The translations under genes were made by a program, and so were the position numbers. The notes under the pieces were generated by a model. That model made no database searches and had not been told where the DNA came from. It was given only the letters and a program-made list of their open reading frames with translations. A stretch of 64,000 nucleotides of DNA from Solen grandis (lineage: Eukaryota > Mollusca > Bivalvia > Adapedonta > Solenidae). Location: assembly GCA_021229015.1 (NCBI GenBank), contig CM037781.1, forward strand, positions 68,468,345 to 68,532,344, given 5' to 3'. Each line of letters starts with the position of its first letter. Position 1 is the first letter of the stretch. This document shows, one piece after another, positions 36,429-46,689 of this stretch.

Positions 36429-36774
36429 CTTACAACGTCAGAAGAATACAATATGAGAAAAATATTCCTCGATTGCGACTTTTCCATAATCGTGTCTCTA
36501 AATGACAAAATGACACCAAAATCAGATTGGCGTTGGATACACTTCTGATATATTTAGTAAGACTGAATAGGATATTAAATTAACTTTCGTCATAAATACT
36601 AAAATAAGATACACTAAACCGACACGGCCCTTGTCTAGTTTAAGAGACAAGGACGAAGTTAAGCGTTAGTTGCTTGGTTATTTAGAGTTCTGTACTAAGC
36701 AAAACATCATCATCAGAAATACTTTTCAACCGATGTTAGGGAATCTACATACATTATATCCGACTTTAAGTGGT

Positions 36775-37336
36775 GGCAATAATAGACCAGGATCAGTTGG
36801 CCCGGTGTTAGGGTAATGAGGCTAGCTGTGGTATCATGCCACATGTCTACGGCGTGATATAGATCAGGATCAGTTGGCCCGGTGTCAGGGTAATGAGGCT
36901 AGCTGTGGTATCATGCCACATGTCTACGGCGTGATATAGATCAGGATCAGTTGGCCCGGTGTCAGGGTAATGAGGCTAGCCGTGGTATCATGCCACATGT
37001 CTACGGCGTGATATAGATCAGGATCAGTTGGCCCGGTGTCAGGGTAATGAGGCTAGCTGTGGTATCATGCCACATTCTACGGCGTGATATAGATCAGGAT
37101 CAGTTGTCCCGGTGTCAGGGTAATGAGGCTAGCCGTGGTATCATGCCACATGTCTACGGCGTGATATAGATCAGGATCAGTTGTCCCGGTGTCAGGGTAA
37201 TGAGGCTAGCTGTGGTATCATGCCACATGTTTAAGGTGTGATATTGCAGTGTGAAAGCAATTGGTCTGTTTCAAGTGGTCATAGTCTTAAAATGACCGAA
37301 ATACTGCCGATGGGACCTTTAACTTAAACAAAAAGA
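36775..37336 (+). repeat. SINE family 2 fragment with 77-bp internal segment amplified six times
   Basis: GATCAGTTGGCCCGGTGT begins units at 36791, 36868, 36945, 37022, 37098 and 37175: spacing 77, 77, 77, 76, 77. Each unit is the middle of a family-2 SINE body (GGTATCATGCCACATG, then CTACGGCGTGATAT). After the last unit the sequence leaves into the normal SINE 3' part (TGACCGAAATACTGCCGATG). The tRNA head is missing. Units are nearly identical. Confidence 0.92.
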
Positions 37337-37437
37337 AAATAACAGGAAACGGGAACACGTTTACTTTTACATTTTAATCCGTGGTATATGAAGTTCAATC
37401 TGTTTCGAGGTTCAATCTGAATCCGATCCACAATTTT

Positions 37438-37610
37438 GCACGTGAGAACTGGGCGGCGAAAGCACGACGACGAAATCGCAAAGGTACGATGACGAAACAA
37501 CGGATGTACGATGACGAAAACGCGAAATTATAACGCAATTTAATCATCGTGTTTTCGCCGTGGTACTTTTGCATTTTTTATCATCGTAGTTTTGAGTCTT
37601 CGTGGTTTAC
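37438..37610. repeat. Inverted repeat built from GACGAAA motifs
   Basis: The left arm has ACGACGAAATCGCAAAGGTA and ACGATGACGAAAACGCG; the right arm mirrors it with CGTGTTTTCGCCGTGGTACT and ATCATCGTAGTTTTGAG. It looks like a foldback MITE of about 170 bases without clear ends. Confidence 0.5.
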
Positions 37611-37642
37611 TGTTATTGCGTTTAAATTTATTTTATTTACAG

Positions 37643-37766
37643 GCAATGACCCTAATATAATTTCTTTTATTATAAGGCTTGACTACCGGAACATCCTCAA
37701 CCAGAGTTTTATAAGTATGACAAACTACCTTCTAACATGTGTCATCGTTAACAGTTCAGTTGAGAG
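37643..37766 (+). CDS. Candidate internal exon, chain with 35687-35744
   Basis: A very strong acceptor (TTTAAATTTATTTTATTTACAG) is followed by 124 nt with one open frame (NDPNIISFIIRLDYRNILNQ, then MTNYLLTCVIVNSSVE) and donor GAGAG|GTATTT. Phase 1 in, phase 2 out. The residues resemble an extracellular beta-sandwich in pattern only. The phase fits 35687-35744, which would give a 1.9-kb intron containing the amplified SINE. Confidence 0.42.
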
Positions 37767-37981
37767 GTATTTATTTTAAATGCGCATTTAAGTCTTCCTC
37801 ATTTGACCGCACACTGCTGATCTCTTAGTGAGACAATAGAACGCTGTATATCATGTCCTTAAATCTGAGAAGTGTAAATAGCTTTTGAACTGTGTTAATT
37901 ATTTTGCGCGACATATCGATTTCACCGGAAATGGTTCTGGCATATTCCTGCTTGGCGTGCAGAATTCATACAGAAAAGTTT

Positions 37982-38146
37982 CAGGACTGGGTGTCACGGT
38001 GTTAGGATAATGTGACTGTGTGGTAAATCACGTGCCATCGGCGTGATACTGAGTGACAGTACTATAAACATTGTATGTCTCAAGTAGACATTGAGTCAAA
38101 ATGATTGAAATACCATCGGTTGGATGTTTAACTATAAACAAATAAC
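37982..38146 (+). repeat. Diverged SINE family 2 fragment (body and tail)
   Basis: GGTGTTAGGATAATGTGACTG, GGCGTGATACTGAGTG, TCTCAAGTAGACATTG and ATTGAAATACCATCGGTTGG follow family order with small deletions. Confidence 0.65.
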
Positions 38147-38641
38147 AGCGGTGCAACAACACGAAACTAACCGAGTTTTAAAAAATTACTTATGATCTAG
38201 TTACTAGTCACTCCAGAGAATAAAAGTAACTAACTAAAATTCTGAGACCACGGAAAACTGTGAAAATAACTAACAAAAAATCTTTTAAAACGTGTAGTGT
38301 GGTATCTTCGAAAAGTGTGTGGGTATTAGCCGTGTAAGAGTAAAACTGTAAAAATAATTACTATTTTGAGAATTGTTTGGTATCTATGTGTAGAGTGGAG
38401 ATAAAGTAAGTGCATGCAGCTCGAGTGAAGAAAATCAACAACAACAACAAAAGCAATAAACGTGTACATATGTCAAATTAGTTTGATTATTTTGTTTGAT
38501 TGTTTTGGTATTCAGTTATATTTAGAAGTCATTCTATATTTGTGGCCAATCAGAAGCTATGCAAAAGAGCAAACTCTATTGTTCTTCTTCTTCTGTTGAT
38601 TTGTATATGTAATATTCCAGACGAAGGCTAGAATTTCTTAC

Positions 38642-38694
38642 ACAGTGAAAACCCCTGTCTTTTCCTCCACGACACGGCAACTCACGATACCCAA
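38642..38694 (-). CDS. Candidate internal exon
   Basis: The minus strand has a CACATTCTGTTTTCAG acceptor, 53 nt open in phase 0 (LGIVSCRVVEEKTGVFT plus 2 nt) and a GTAAGA donor. It ends in phase 2, matching the start of 36285-36428. Short, so moderate support at best. Confidence 0.35.
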
Positions 38695-38832
38695 CTGAAA
38701 ACAGAATGTGACTGTTTTATTGACAATAAATATATGATTTATTTTTTTTTTTTTTTTGCTTTTTATGCAAACAATAGTTGCATAAGCCCGTGTGGAGCTC
38801 CTCCTTATAAAAAAAACAACACACACACACAC

Positions 38833-38885
38833 ACTTCGTCTGATGACTTCGTCTGTCAATCGTTTTGTTGGTGCGCGAGATAAGT
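38833..38885 (-). CDS. Candidate internal exon with a (GT)n donor
   Basis: The minus strand has a TTGACGCTTTCAG acceptor and 17 codons (LSRAPTKRLTDEVIRRS), then GTGTGT, the start of a microsatellite, as the only in-phase donor. Phase 1 in, phase 0 out, which would join 38694 across a 138-nt intron. The poor donor makes this weaker than its neighbours. Confidence 0.25.
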
Positions 38886-39085
38886 CTGAAAGCGTCAAAC
38901 CGGGGTTGACTGTCTAGGTAGAAGCGTGCAGAATAAACCCATTATCATTTGAGAGGGGGTGGTTAAAATCGTTATATCACAAGCATTTGATTAAAACTAT
39001 TTTATATTGTCGCAGACGGGAGACACACTGGATAACATCTTAATCTCGCAGGCTTCAACTGATAACTATCAAATGCAGAATGGTG

Positions 39086-40272
39086 TTTGTTGAGTTGGTT
39101 TTAAAGGGACTGCCTCCAAGATGCTATCAAAATTACCGTAAAATATATAAACTCATTTTCGGACGTAAATGTTATTAATTTTGTTATTAAGTCAACCAAC
39201 AGTCAGTAAAAATAATAGTTTTCTTATTATAATCATATAAAATCGTTTCCGATCTTGCCCAATAATGGAGTTTCTCGTTTATAAATAAAACTTTGATTTC
39301 GTTATACGGGCACTTTACATAAATCACGGGGTCGATAAATTGATTGTCAATGTGAGTAGGGATCGAATTTTAATGGGACGAATCGGTTTTGGGTTAACGT
39401 GTTGATTTCTAATTAAAAAGACATCAATACTAATCAATGTCTACACAAAAGTTATATATCTTAGCTGTCGTCAAGTCGTATTAAAGTATTAATTAATAAT
39501 TTATGCTAATTTGAAAATACACTTACTTGTCTATCAACAATTTGGCAGTCGTCTCCGATTGTGTTCTTTATTTCGCCCAATCACGTGACTTGATCGCCGA
39601 TAGTTACAAGTTTTGATCTTTAGCGTTTCTGTCTCGCAGCAAGGGATCACTTTTTTGCGCTTGCTGTTTTTTTTTTTTCGGCTCCAATTATAGTGCTGAA
39701 AATAGCTGTCTGATAAGATGCGCAAGTGCGAACGCGCACTTGCGCTGTCACGTGATTTTTCAGAAATCTAATTTTAAAACTTATAGCGATTGTAACGCAG
39801 TAAAATTTGCGTTAGAAAAAAAACAACTGTGAAAACGGCAATATCTCGGGATTTCTTGGGTAATGTAATTTATCAGTGATTAGATTTCAATGCCTCACAT
39901 ACAATTATAACATTGCTTTTCTTGAAATTAGAAGTTTTTTTGTTTTTTTTGTCATTTTAACATCTATGGGCAGTCCCTTTAACGTCCCGTCGACAGTATT
40001 TCAGTTATTTTGAGAAAATTTTGGGTTTTATTTCAACCCCTATAGAAAAGATGTTGTGTTAGTGAGCTCATAGCGACGTCCAGCTAATTACAGGTGAAGA
40101 AAGACCCCGAGTACACAGAGGTACCCGGGAAGAACCACCGACCTACCGCAAGCCAGCTGGAAGCCTTCTCACATGAAAAATCCGAAGTCCCTACCGGGAT
40201 TCGAACCCACAGCGGTGAGGGGCTGAGAAATTTGTAGTCCACGACTGTAACCGCTCGTCCACGGCGGTCCCC
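39086..40272 (-). repeat. SINE (family 1 head and body, family 2-like tail) split by a TTAA transposon
   Basis: The minus strand from 40272 carries the family-1 head (A box degraded to TGGACGAGCGG; B box GGTTCGAATCC) and body to about 40069, then about 60 unfamiliar bases, then CTGAAATACTGTCGACGGGA and CGTTAA. The remaining tail (ACCAACTCAACAAACACCA) lies at 39086-39104, beyond the inserted element. Flanks AAATGCAGAATGGTG (39071-39085) and AAATGTAGAATGATG (40273-40287) match at 13 of 15, differing by transitions, so the whole span is one SINE insertion later interrupted. Confidence 0.8.
39105..39978. mobile_element. TTAA-target DNA transposon, non-autonomous (874 bp)
   Basis: Ends AGGGACTGCC and GGCAGTCCCT, extended imperfectly to about 20 bp (AAGATG/CATCTAT side), lie between TTAA at 39101-39104 and 39979-39982. 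TTAA targets are used by piggyBac and Kolobok families; the AGGG start fits Kolobok better. No transposase frame. It sits inside the tail of a SINE. Confidence 0.8.
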
Positions 40273-40399
40273 AAATGTAGAATGATGCAGAAGACGTGTT
40301 TCTTATAATTAAAAAAAATCAATTCCTACAGTCATTTTTATATTTGTGCGCATGTATCATAGTTGCTTTAATGGTAACTAAGCATCCCTGCTTTCTGCT

Positions 40400-40535
40400 C
40401 CTCGTACGAATGGGACCGGTGTGGTGTTATACCACTTGTCTAGCGTAACATGTCATTGAAGAAAAATGCCATAAAATATACTACACAGAATATATGAATG
40501 GCAAAATACTATCCTTGACGATGTTAAACTAAGAA
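40400..40535 (+). repeat. Possible decayed SINE family 2 tail
   Basis: GGGACCGGTGTGGTGTTATACC, CACTTGTCTAGCGT and GGCAAAATACTATCCTTGACGATGTTAAAC fall in the family order but are poorly conserved. Confidence 0.3.
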
Positions 40536-40704
40536 AAAAATATACCCATTATTCCACACCGGAACTTGGCGAAGGCACGCACGAACACAAACACGCGAAC
40601 ATACGCGAACATATATCGATACTCAAGCCAGATATACTGCCAACGAACAATAATTCATTAGTTACAGGGAAAATTATGAATAAAAAAATTTATTTCTGCA
40701 TGTA

Positions 40705-41030
40705 CAGTATAAATCGCGAGTTTTTTTTATTAGTTTGGTTCAGATCTGACATCGATAAAATTAGAACAAAACTTCGTTGCAGCAAATCGTGTTTCATTTT
40801 TATCACGTGCATATTATGTCTACACTGGTGGGTATGAACTATTTTTTAGTTCAGCTGAATCAAAATGTGACAACTATTCCGTGTCGAACATTGATTTTAT
40901 TTGGTCATCACAAGAAATAAAGGGTAGACATCTGCACGAGATTATCTATCTGACTTAAACCACGTGACTCGTATGCCAGCTTTACACGATGATCTCGTGC
41001 ATGTTCCATAGACAACATTAACTTATACTG
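40705..41030. mobile_element. MITE with CAGTATAA ends and TA target (326 bp)
   Basis: CAGTATAAATCG at the left and TTATACTG at the right are flanked by TA (40703-40704, 41031-41032). An inner inverted pair TGCACGAGAT/ATCTCGTGCA lies near the right side. The CAGT start and TA target suggest the Tc1/mariner-pogo superfamily. No ORF. Confidence 0.65.
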
Positions 41031-41091
41031 TATAATAAATATGTATTTACCTTTGGTGTATCTTTATGCTAGAAACTGTTCAAAAAAAGTG

Positions 41092-41211
41092 AATTAACTA
41101 ATAAATATATTAGTAACAATACAATTAATTCATTAATTTATAATGTAATTAACTAATAAATTTATTTATAACAATACAATTAATTCATTAATTTATAATG
41201 TAATTAACTAT
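41092..41211. repeat. 55-bp tandem duplication
   Basis: AATTAACTAATAAAT begins at 41092 and 41147, with a partial third at 41202. AT-only sequence. Confidence 0.85.
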
Positions 41212-41327
41212 GAAACATCGCGATATAAATACTAATTTGATTTTTATTTTTAAAATCTACATCAAAGATAAAAATCTAATGCATAGAGATTAGTGAATGA
41301 TAAAAGAACGAATTAGTACAAATCACT

Positions 41328-41365
41328 CTGCCGGGATTCGAACTCACGCGGTGAGGGGCTGAGTG
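41328..41365 (-). repeat. SINE family 1 head fragment
   Basis: The minus strand CTCAGCCCCTCACCGCGTG plus the B-box stretch GAGTTCGAATCCCGGC, only about 38 bases. Confidence 0.55.
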
Positions 41366-43699
41366 AGTAAAAAGTTATGAAACGATATTAAATGTGATAA
41401 GGAATACATAAGAGATGATGAAATTTTGTAATTTTAATACACGTACTGTATATCTATATTTTAAATGCTGTTATAAATAAATAATTAAAAACAATAAATG
41501 AATATTTTTTATATAAATTTTTAGATCGGTAAATAAATACATAAACAGAATTATCAATACGACTGGAAAAATCGCAATGAAAATACAAATACAGAAATTA
41601 TTTAAAAAAATGTACATCAAATATATGAAAAAAAAGCGTTTTCATATACATAAAAAAAGATAAGCGAATCGAATATATAAAGAAAGCAATTAGAGAATAA
41701 AGAATCAAATAAAGTAATAAAACATGTAATAAGTGAGTATTAGAGTATAAATGTATAATAAAAATGATCTCACATAATAGGATGCTTCCGTTATTCACAT
41801 CTATCCTCGCATTTTCCTGAACAATGCACACTGTCCATGGGATATACTTTTTTTAAATTAGATTGTTTCATTTAAAAAAAATGTATCATGGTCATAGCAT
41901 CTTTCTGTAGAAAAGTACCCATGTTTAAATTGAATATCTCACACTATTTAGGGGGGGGGGGTTCACGTGCATGCATTAACTGATGAAAAACCATGCAGTA
42001 ATGGCGGATCATGCAGGTATCCAGATAAACGCACAGTAATGGCGGATCATGCAGGTATCCAGATAAACGCACAGTAATGGCGGACCATGCAGGTATCCAG
42101 ATAAACGCACAGTAATGGCTGACCATGCAGTTGTCCAGATAAACGCACAGTAATGGTGGATCATGCATGTATAAAAATAAACGCCCAGTAATAGAGGATC
42201 ATGCAGGTATCCAGATAAACGCACAGTAATGGCGGATCATGCAGGTATCCAGATAAACGCACAGTAATGGCGGATCATGCAGGTATCCAGATAAACGCAC
42301 AGTAATGGCGGATCATGCAGGTATCCAGATAAACGCACAGTAATGGTGGATCATGCAGGTATCCAGATAAACGCACAGTAATGGCGGATCATGCAGGTAT
42401 CCAGATAAACGCACAGTAATGGGGGATCATGCAGGTATCAAGATAAACGCACAGTAATGGCGGATCATGCAGGTATCCAGATAAACACACAGTAATGGTG
42501 GATCATGCAGGTATCCAGATAAACGCACAGTAATGGGGGATCATGCAGGTATCCAGATAAACGCACAGTAATGGGGGATCATGCAGTTATCCAGATAAAC
42601 GCACAGTAATGGCGGATCATGCAGGTATCCAGATAAACGCACAGTAATGGCGGATCATGCAGGTATCCAGATAAACGCACAGTAATGGGGGATCATGCAG
42701 GTATCCAGATAAACGCACAGTAATGGGGATCATGCAGGTATCCAGATAAACGCACAGTAATGGGGATCATGCAGGTATCCAGATAAACACACAGTAATGG
42801 CGGATCATGCAGGTATCCAGATAAACGCACAGTAATGGCGGATCATGCAGGTATCCAGATAAACACACAGTAATGGGGATCATGCAGTTATCCAGATAAA
42901 CACACAGTTATGGGGGATCATGCAGTTATCCAGATAAACGCACAGTAATGGCGGATCATGCAGGTATCCAGATAAACACACAGTAATGGGGGATCATGCA
43001 GGTATCCAGATAAACACACAGTAATGGGGGATCATGCAGTTATCCAGATAAACACACAGTAATGGGGGATCATGCAGGTATCCAGATAAACACACAGTAA
43101 TGGGGGATCATGCAGTTATCCAGATAAACACACAGTAATGGTGGATCCTGCAGGTATCCAGATAAACGCACAGTAATGGGGGATCATGCAGGTATCCAGA
43201 TAAATGCACAGTAATGGGGGATCATGCAGGTATCAAGATAAACGCACAGTAATGGCGGATCATGCAGGTATCCAGATAAACACACAGTAATGGTGGATCA
43301 TGCAGGTATCCAGATAAACGCACAGTAATGGGGGATCATGCAGGTATCCAGATAAACGCACAGTAATGGTGGATCATGCAGGTATCCAGATAAACGCACA
43401 GTAATGGGGGATCATGCAGGTATCCAGATAAACGCACAGTAATGGTGGATCATGCAGGTATCCAGATAAACGCACAGTAATGGTGGATCATGCAGGTATC
43501 CAGATAAACGCACAGTAATGGGGGATCATGCAGGTATCCAGATAAACGCACAGTAATGGCGGATCATGCAGATATCCAGATAAACGCACAGTAATGGGGG
43601 ATCTTGCAGGTATCCAGATAAACGCACAGTAATAGGGGATCATGCAGGTATCCAGATAAACACACAGTAATGGGGGATCATGCAGTTGTCCAGATAAAT

Positions 43700-44162
43700 G
43701 GACTAAGACCACACTTACCTGCCCTTGGTTACCCTGTATCCGGATGTGCCTACACAGAAAATAGTGACCCTATTTAATGCTGAAATATGGTGAGTTTTTG
43801 ACTGAAAGACATGCAATAAAGGATTAAATTCTATAGAACAGAGTTAAAATAGTCATAAAATGCCCAATGTTGAGGCCTTATTGCACAACAACCGAAAAAG
43901 TTGAGCATTACTGAGAAGGGATTTTTTGAGAAAATTGGTGTGAAATGGCCGACCGGTGCACTAAATTCATACATATGTTATTTGGCCTTAAATAGGTCAA
44001 AAGGTAGTCGGGTGGCCCCATGTTTAAAATGTACAGAATTATTTCACTTGAATAGATCTATCTAATGAGGGTAAGTTTGGGTGTCAATATCCCTTACAGA
44101 AATTGTCATATGCATATATGCTTATATAGAACATATAGTAACATTAATTGTGGTCTTAGTCC
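43700..44162 (+). mobile_element. MITE with 14-bp TIRs and 4-bp TSD (copy 2, 463 bp) in the satellite
   Basis: Ends GGACTAAGACCACA and TGTGGTCTTAGTCC; TSD AAAT at 43696-43699 and 44163-44166. Removing the element restores a satellite unit (CCAGATAAATGCACAG). The interior matches 6232-6692 inverted. Confidence 0.92.
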
Positions 44163-44698
44163 AAATGCACAGTAATAGCGGACCATGCAGGTATCAAGAT
44201 AAACGCACAGTAATGGCGGATCATGTACGTATCCAGATAAACGCACAGTAATGGCAGACCATGCAGTTATCCAGATAAACGCACAGTAATGGCGGATCAT
44301 GCAGGTATCCAGATAAACACACAGTAATGGTGGATCATGCAGGTATCCAGATAAACGCACAGTAATAGCGGATCATGCAGGTATCCAGATAAACGCACAG
44401 TAATGGGGGATCATGCAGGTATCCAGATAAACGCACAGTAATGGGGGATCATGCAGGTATCCAGATAAACGCACAGTAATGGCGGATCATGCAGGTATCC
44501 AGATAAACACATAGTAATGGTGGATCATGCAGGTATCCAGATAAACGCACAGTAATGGCGGATCATGCAGGTATCCAGATAAACGCACAGTAATGGCGGA
44601 TCATGCAGGTATCCAGATAAACGCACAGTAATTGGGGATCTTGCAGGTATCCAGATGAACGCACAGTAATGGGGGATCATGCAGGTATCCAGATAAAT

Positions 44699-44947
44699 GG
44701 ACTAAGACCACACTTACCTGCCCTTGGTTACCCTGTATCCGGATGTGCCTACACAGAAAATAGTGACCCTATTTAATGCTGAAATATGGTGAGTTTTTGA
44801 CTGAAAGACATGCAATAAAGGATTAAATTCTATAGAACAGAGTTAAAATAGTCATAAAATGCCCAATTTTGAGGCCTTATTGCACAACAACCGAAAAAGT
44901 TGAGCATTACTGAGAACATATAGTAACATTAATTGTGGTCTTAGTCC
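44699..44947 (+). mobile_element. Internally deleted copy of the same MITE (copy 3, 249 bp)
   Basis: Same ends and the same AAAT flanks (44695-44698, 44948-44951) and insertion point as copy 2, but lacking 214 bp. Copy 2 has AGAA at both deletion edges (CTGAGAAGGG and ATAGAACATA), and copy 3 keeps one AGAA, so the loss used 4-bp microhomology. Confidence 0.92.
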
Positions 44948-45741
44948 AAATGCACAGTAATGGCGGACCATGCAGGTATCCAGTTAAACGCACAGTAAAA
45001 TGGCGGATCATGCGCAGTATCCAGAAAAACGCACAGTAATGGCGGACCATGCAGGTATCCAGATAAACGCACAGTAATGGCGGATCATGCAGCAGTTGTC
45101 CAGATAAACGCACAGTAATGGCGGACCATGCAGGTATCCAGATAAACGCACAGTAATGGCAGATCATGCAGCAGTTGTCCAGATAAACGCAGAGTAATGA
45201 CGGACCATGCAAGTCCAGATTAACGCACAGTAATGGCGGACCATGCAGTTATCCAGATAAACACACAGTTATGGCGGACACTCGGTTTATCAAACCACTC
45301 AAAATAATTGTATTTCTGTGGGTGCTCAAAAGTATCAATCCTTATACATTATAAATTAACCTTTCCTCTGCTGCCCCCCCCCCCCCAAACCCCAGACCAT
45401 TACATACTTTCTATTTTTAGCAATAAACTATTAAAATGAAGTAGATATTAGCAGCGTGTCCATTCTACGTGGTATGCTCTGTCATTTCAAGTTGTCACAA
45501 GCAGCAAATTTTGCCTCGACTCGGAGAAGAAAAATGCTAATGATCATTTTTATCTATTTGACTTTTTTAAATGGGATATAGCGCATTCATCCTTCAAAGC
45601 ACATCACTAATAATGTTCTCCAAATGTTAAAAACTAGCCGGTTTAGTTTCACAGAAATAGAGAAAAAAATCAGTGCGTCCTTGTCAATTCCAATTTGCGC
45701 GACTGAACGGAAGGCGCCGGGATGAGAGGGTTTGTATTTGA

Positions 45742-45930
45742 TTGGTTAAAAGATATTTTCCTTTCACTGATCGGTCATTTTCACGGGGGTTCTCTTTGAT
45801 ACCCACAACGGTCTATATTTGGGATCAACTGCATAAAAAAGTCACGAGACACTGTAGTACCGCCTTGACGTTCTTATTGGTGACGAATTTCCAGAACTTG
45901 CGGCTGCAGCTAAAATGCCTTTCTATCTAA
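45742..45930 (+). pseudogene. Possible LINE ORF2 C-terminal remnant
   Basis: The frame contains SLIPTTVYIWDQLHKKV followed by STALTF, reminiscent of the xxPRTxxxWNxLPxxxxxxxSLxxF end of non-LTR reverse transcriptases. Without flanking RT motifs it is only a suggestion. Confidence 0.25.
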
Positions 45931-46065
45931 AGAACTATTACTTCTCGCATTTAACAGTGAAACGACAATGACATATCCATTAATGATAATCATATATTTC
46001 ACAGTAAGATAGGATGTTATCATGGCCATTGTGATATACATTTTCTGCGTACCTATTTTCAGGTA

Positions 46066-46197
46066 AAGTCCCTGTAATGGTTCCGATAAGTCTTGGACCA
46101 CTTAACATCTATCAACATAACCAAGGTATCCTAATTAGGAAACATCTCCGTGACAGGTCATGGGGTCCGAAATGTAGCGGAACAATTACAGGGACTT
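46066..46197. mobile_element. 132-bp MITE with about 20-bp TIRs
   Basis: AAGTCCCTGTAATGGTTCCG and the inverse of CGGAACAATTACAGGGACTT match at 19 of 20, between TA at 46064-46065 and 46198-46199. Tc1/mariner-like by target. Very short and non-coding. Confidence 0.75.
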
Positions 46198-46390
46198 TAT
46201 CTTAAATTAACGTTTCGTGGAGGACAGTTAAATCGTTGGAGGGCTTTTGAAAATGTTCTCATGCTCCCGACTTCTAGCGATTGATGACGTCATAGTTGTT
46301 AATGACTTTACAATATATTATGGAGGCTATTTTTTTAAAGACGCGAGAGATAGAATGTAGGTTAGAAGACCTCAAGTTTTCTTAGAACAT

Positions 46391-46477
46391 AGATCCACGA
46401 ATAAATGTACCCACGACATTCCCTTTATAATCAACGAAATTTAATGTCAACGAAAATTAATGAATATACGGTATTTT
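46391..46477 (-). repeat. Interspersed repeat C, copy 1
   Basis: The minus strand ATTAATTTTCGTTGACATTA, AATTTCGTTGAT, GTCGTGGGTACATTTATTCG closely matches the + strand at 60478-60566. Confidence 0.6.
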
Positions 46478-46617
46478 AAAACAAAATAGCCAGTGGGACC
46501 ATGACCCCCTATCCCCCCCCCATCTGTATCATATAGAAAAAAATCTCCCCAAATTGATCTACTTTTAGAGGAACATTAAACCGAAACAACCAAGCAAAAC
46601 TATTGTAAATAAACCGA

Positions 46618-46680
46618 TATGTTTTGGATTCAATTCCCAGCGGTGATATACGAAGGTCGTTAAAAGTGATAAAAAGGGCG
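46618..46680 (+). repeat. Decayed SINE family 2 fragment
   Basis: GGATTCAATTCCCAGCGGTGATATACGAAGGTCGTTAAAA follows the family-2 B box and start of body, strongly diverged. Confidence 0.35.
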
Positions 46681-46689
46681 ACAAAAATC

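Larger units (their letters stand above)
41990..45282. repeat. 38-bp satellite array, about 70 copies, interrupted by two MITEs
   Basis: The unit GATCATGCAGGTATCCAGAT plus AAACGCACAGTAATGGCG has period 38 (42007 to 42045). Variants are GGCGG, GGGGG or GGTGG before ATC, and AAACGCACAG, AAACACACAG or AAATGCACAG. The array is broken at 43700-44162 and 44699-44947 by two related MITEs. The segment after the second MITE is more irregular (extra GCA, lost bases). Because 38 is not a multiple of 3 the frame rotates every unit, and the several minus-strand ORFs of CVYLDTCMI-type peptides are artefacts. Confidence 0.96.

Noticed and set aside
40848..40957. Possible plus exon (SAESKCDNYSVSNIDFIW) after TTTTTTAG
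   Set aside because: Lies entirely within the CAGTATAA MITE, so a cellular exon is unlikely.
41944..45212. Several 71-101 codon minus frames of CVYLDTCMI type
   Set aside because: Rotating frames of the 38-bp satellite; they change with each indel.
41951..45387. G run before and C run after the 38-bp satellite, as if inverted boundaries
   Set aside because: Only the homopolymers agree; flanking bases do not match inversely.
46285..46292. TGACGTCA, a perfect CRE palindrome
   Set aside because: Single 8-mer without a nearby gene start; expected by chance at this scale.
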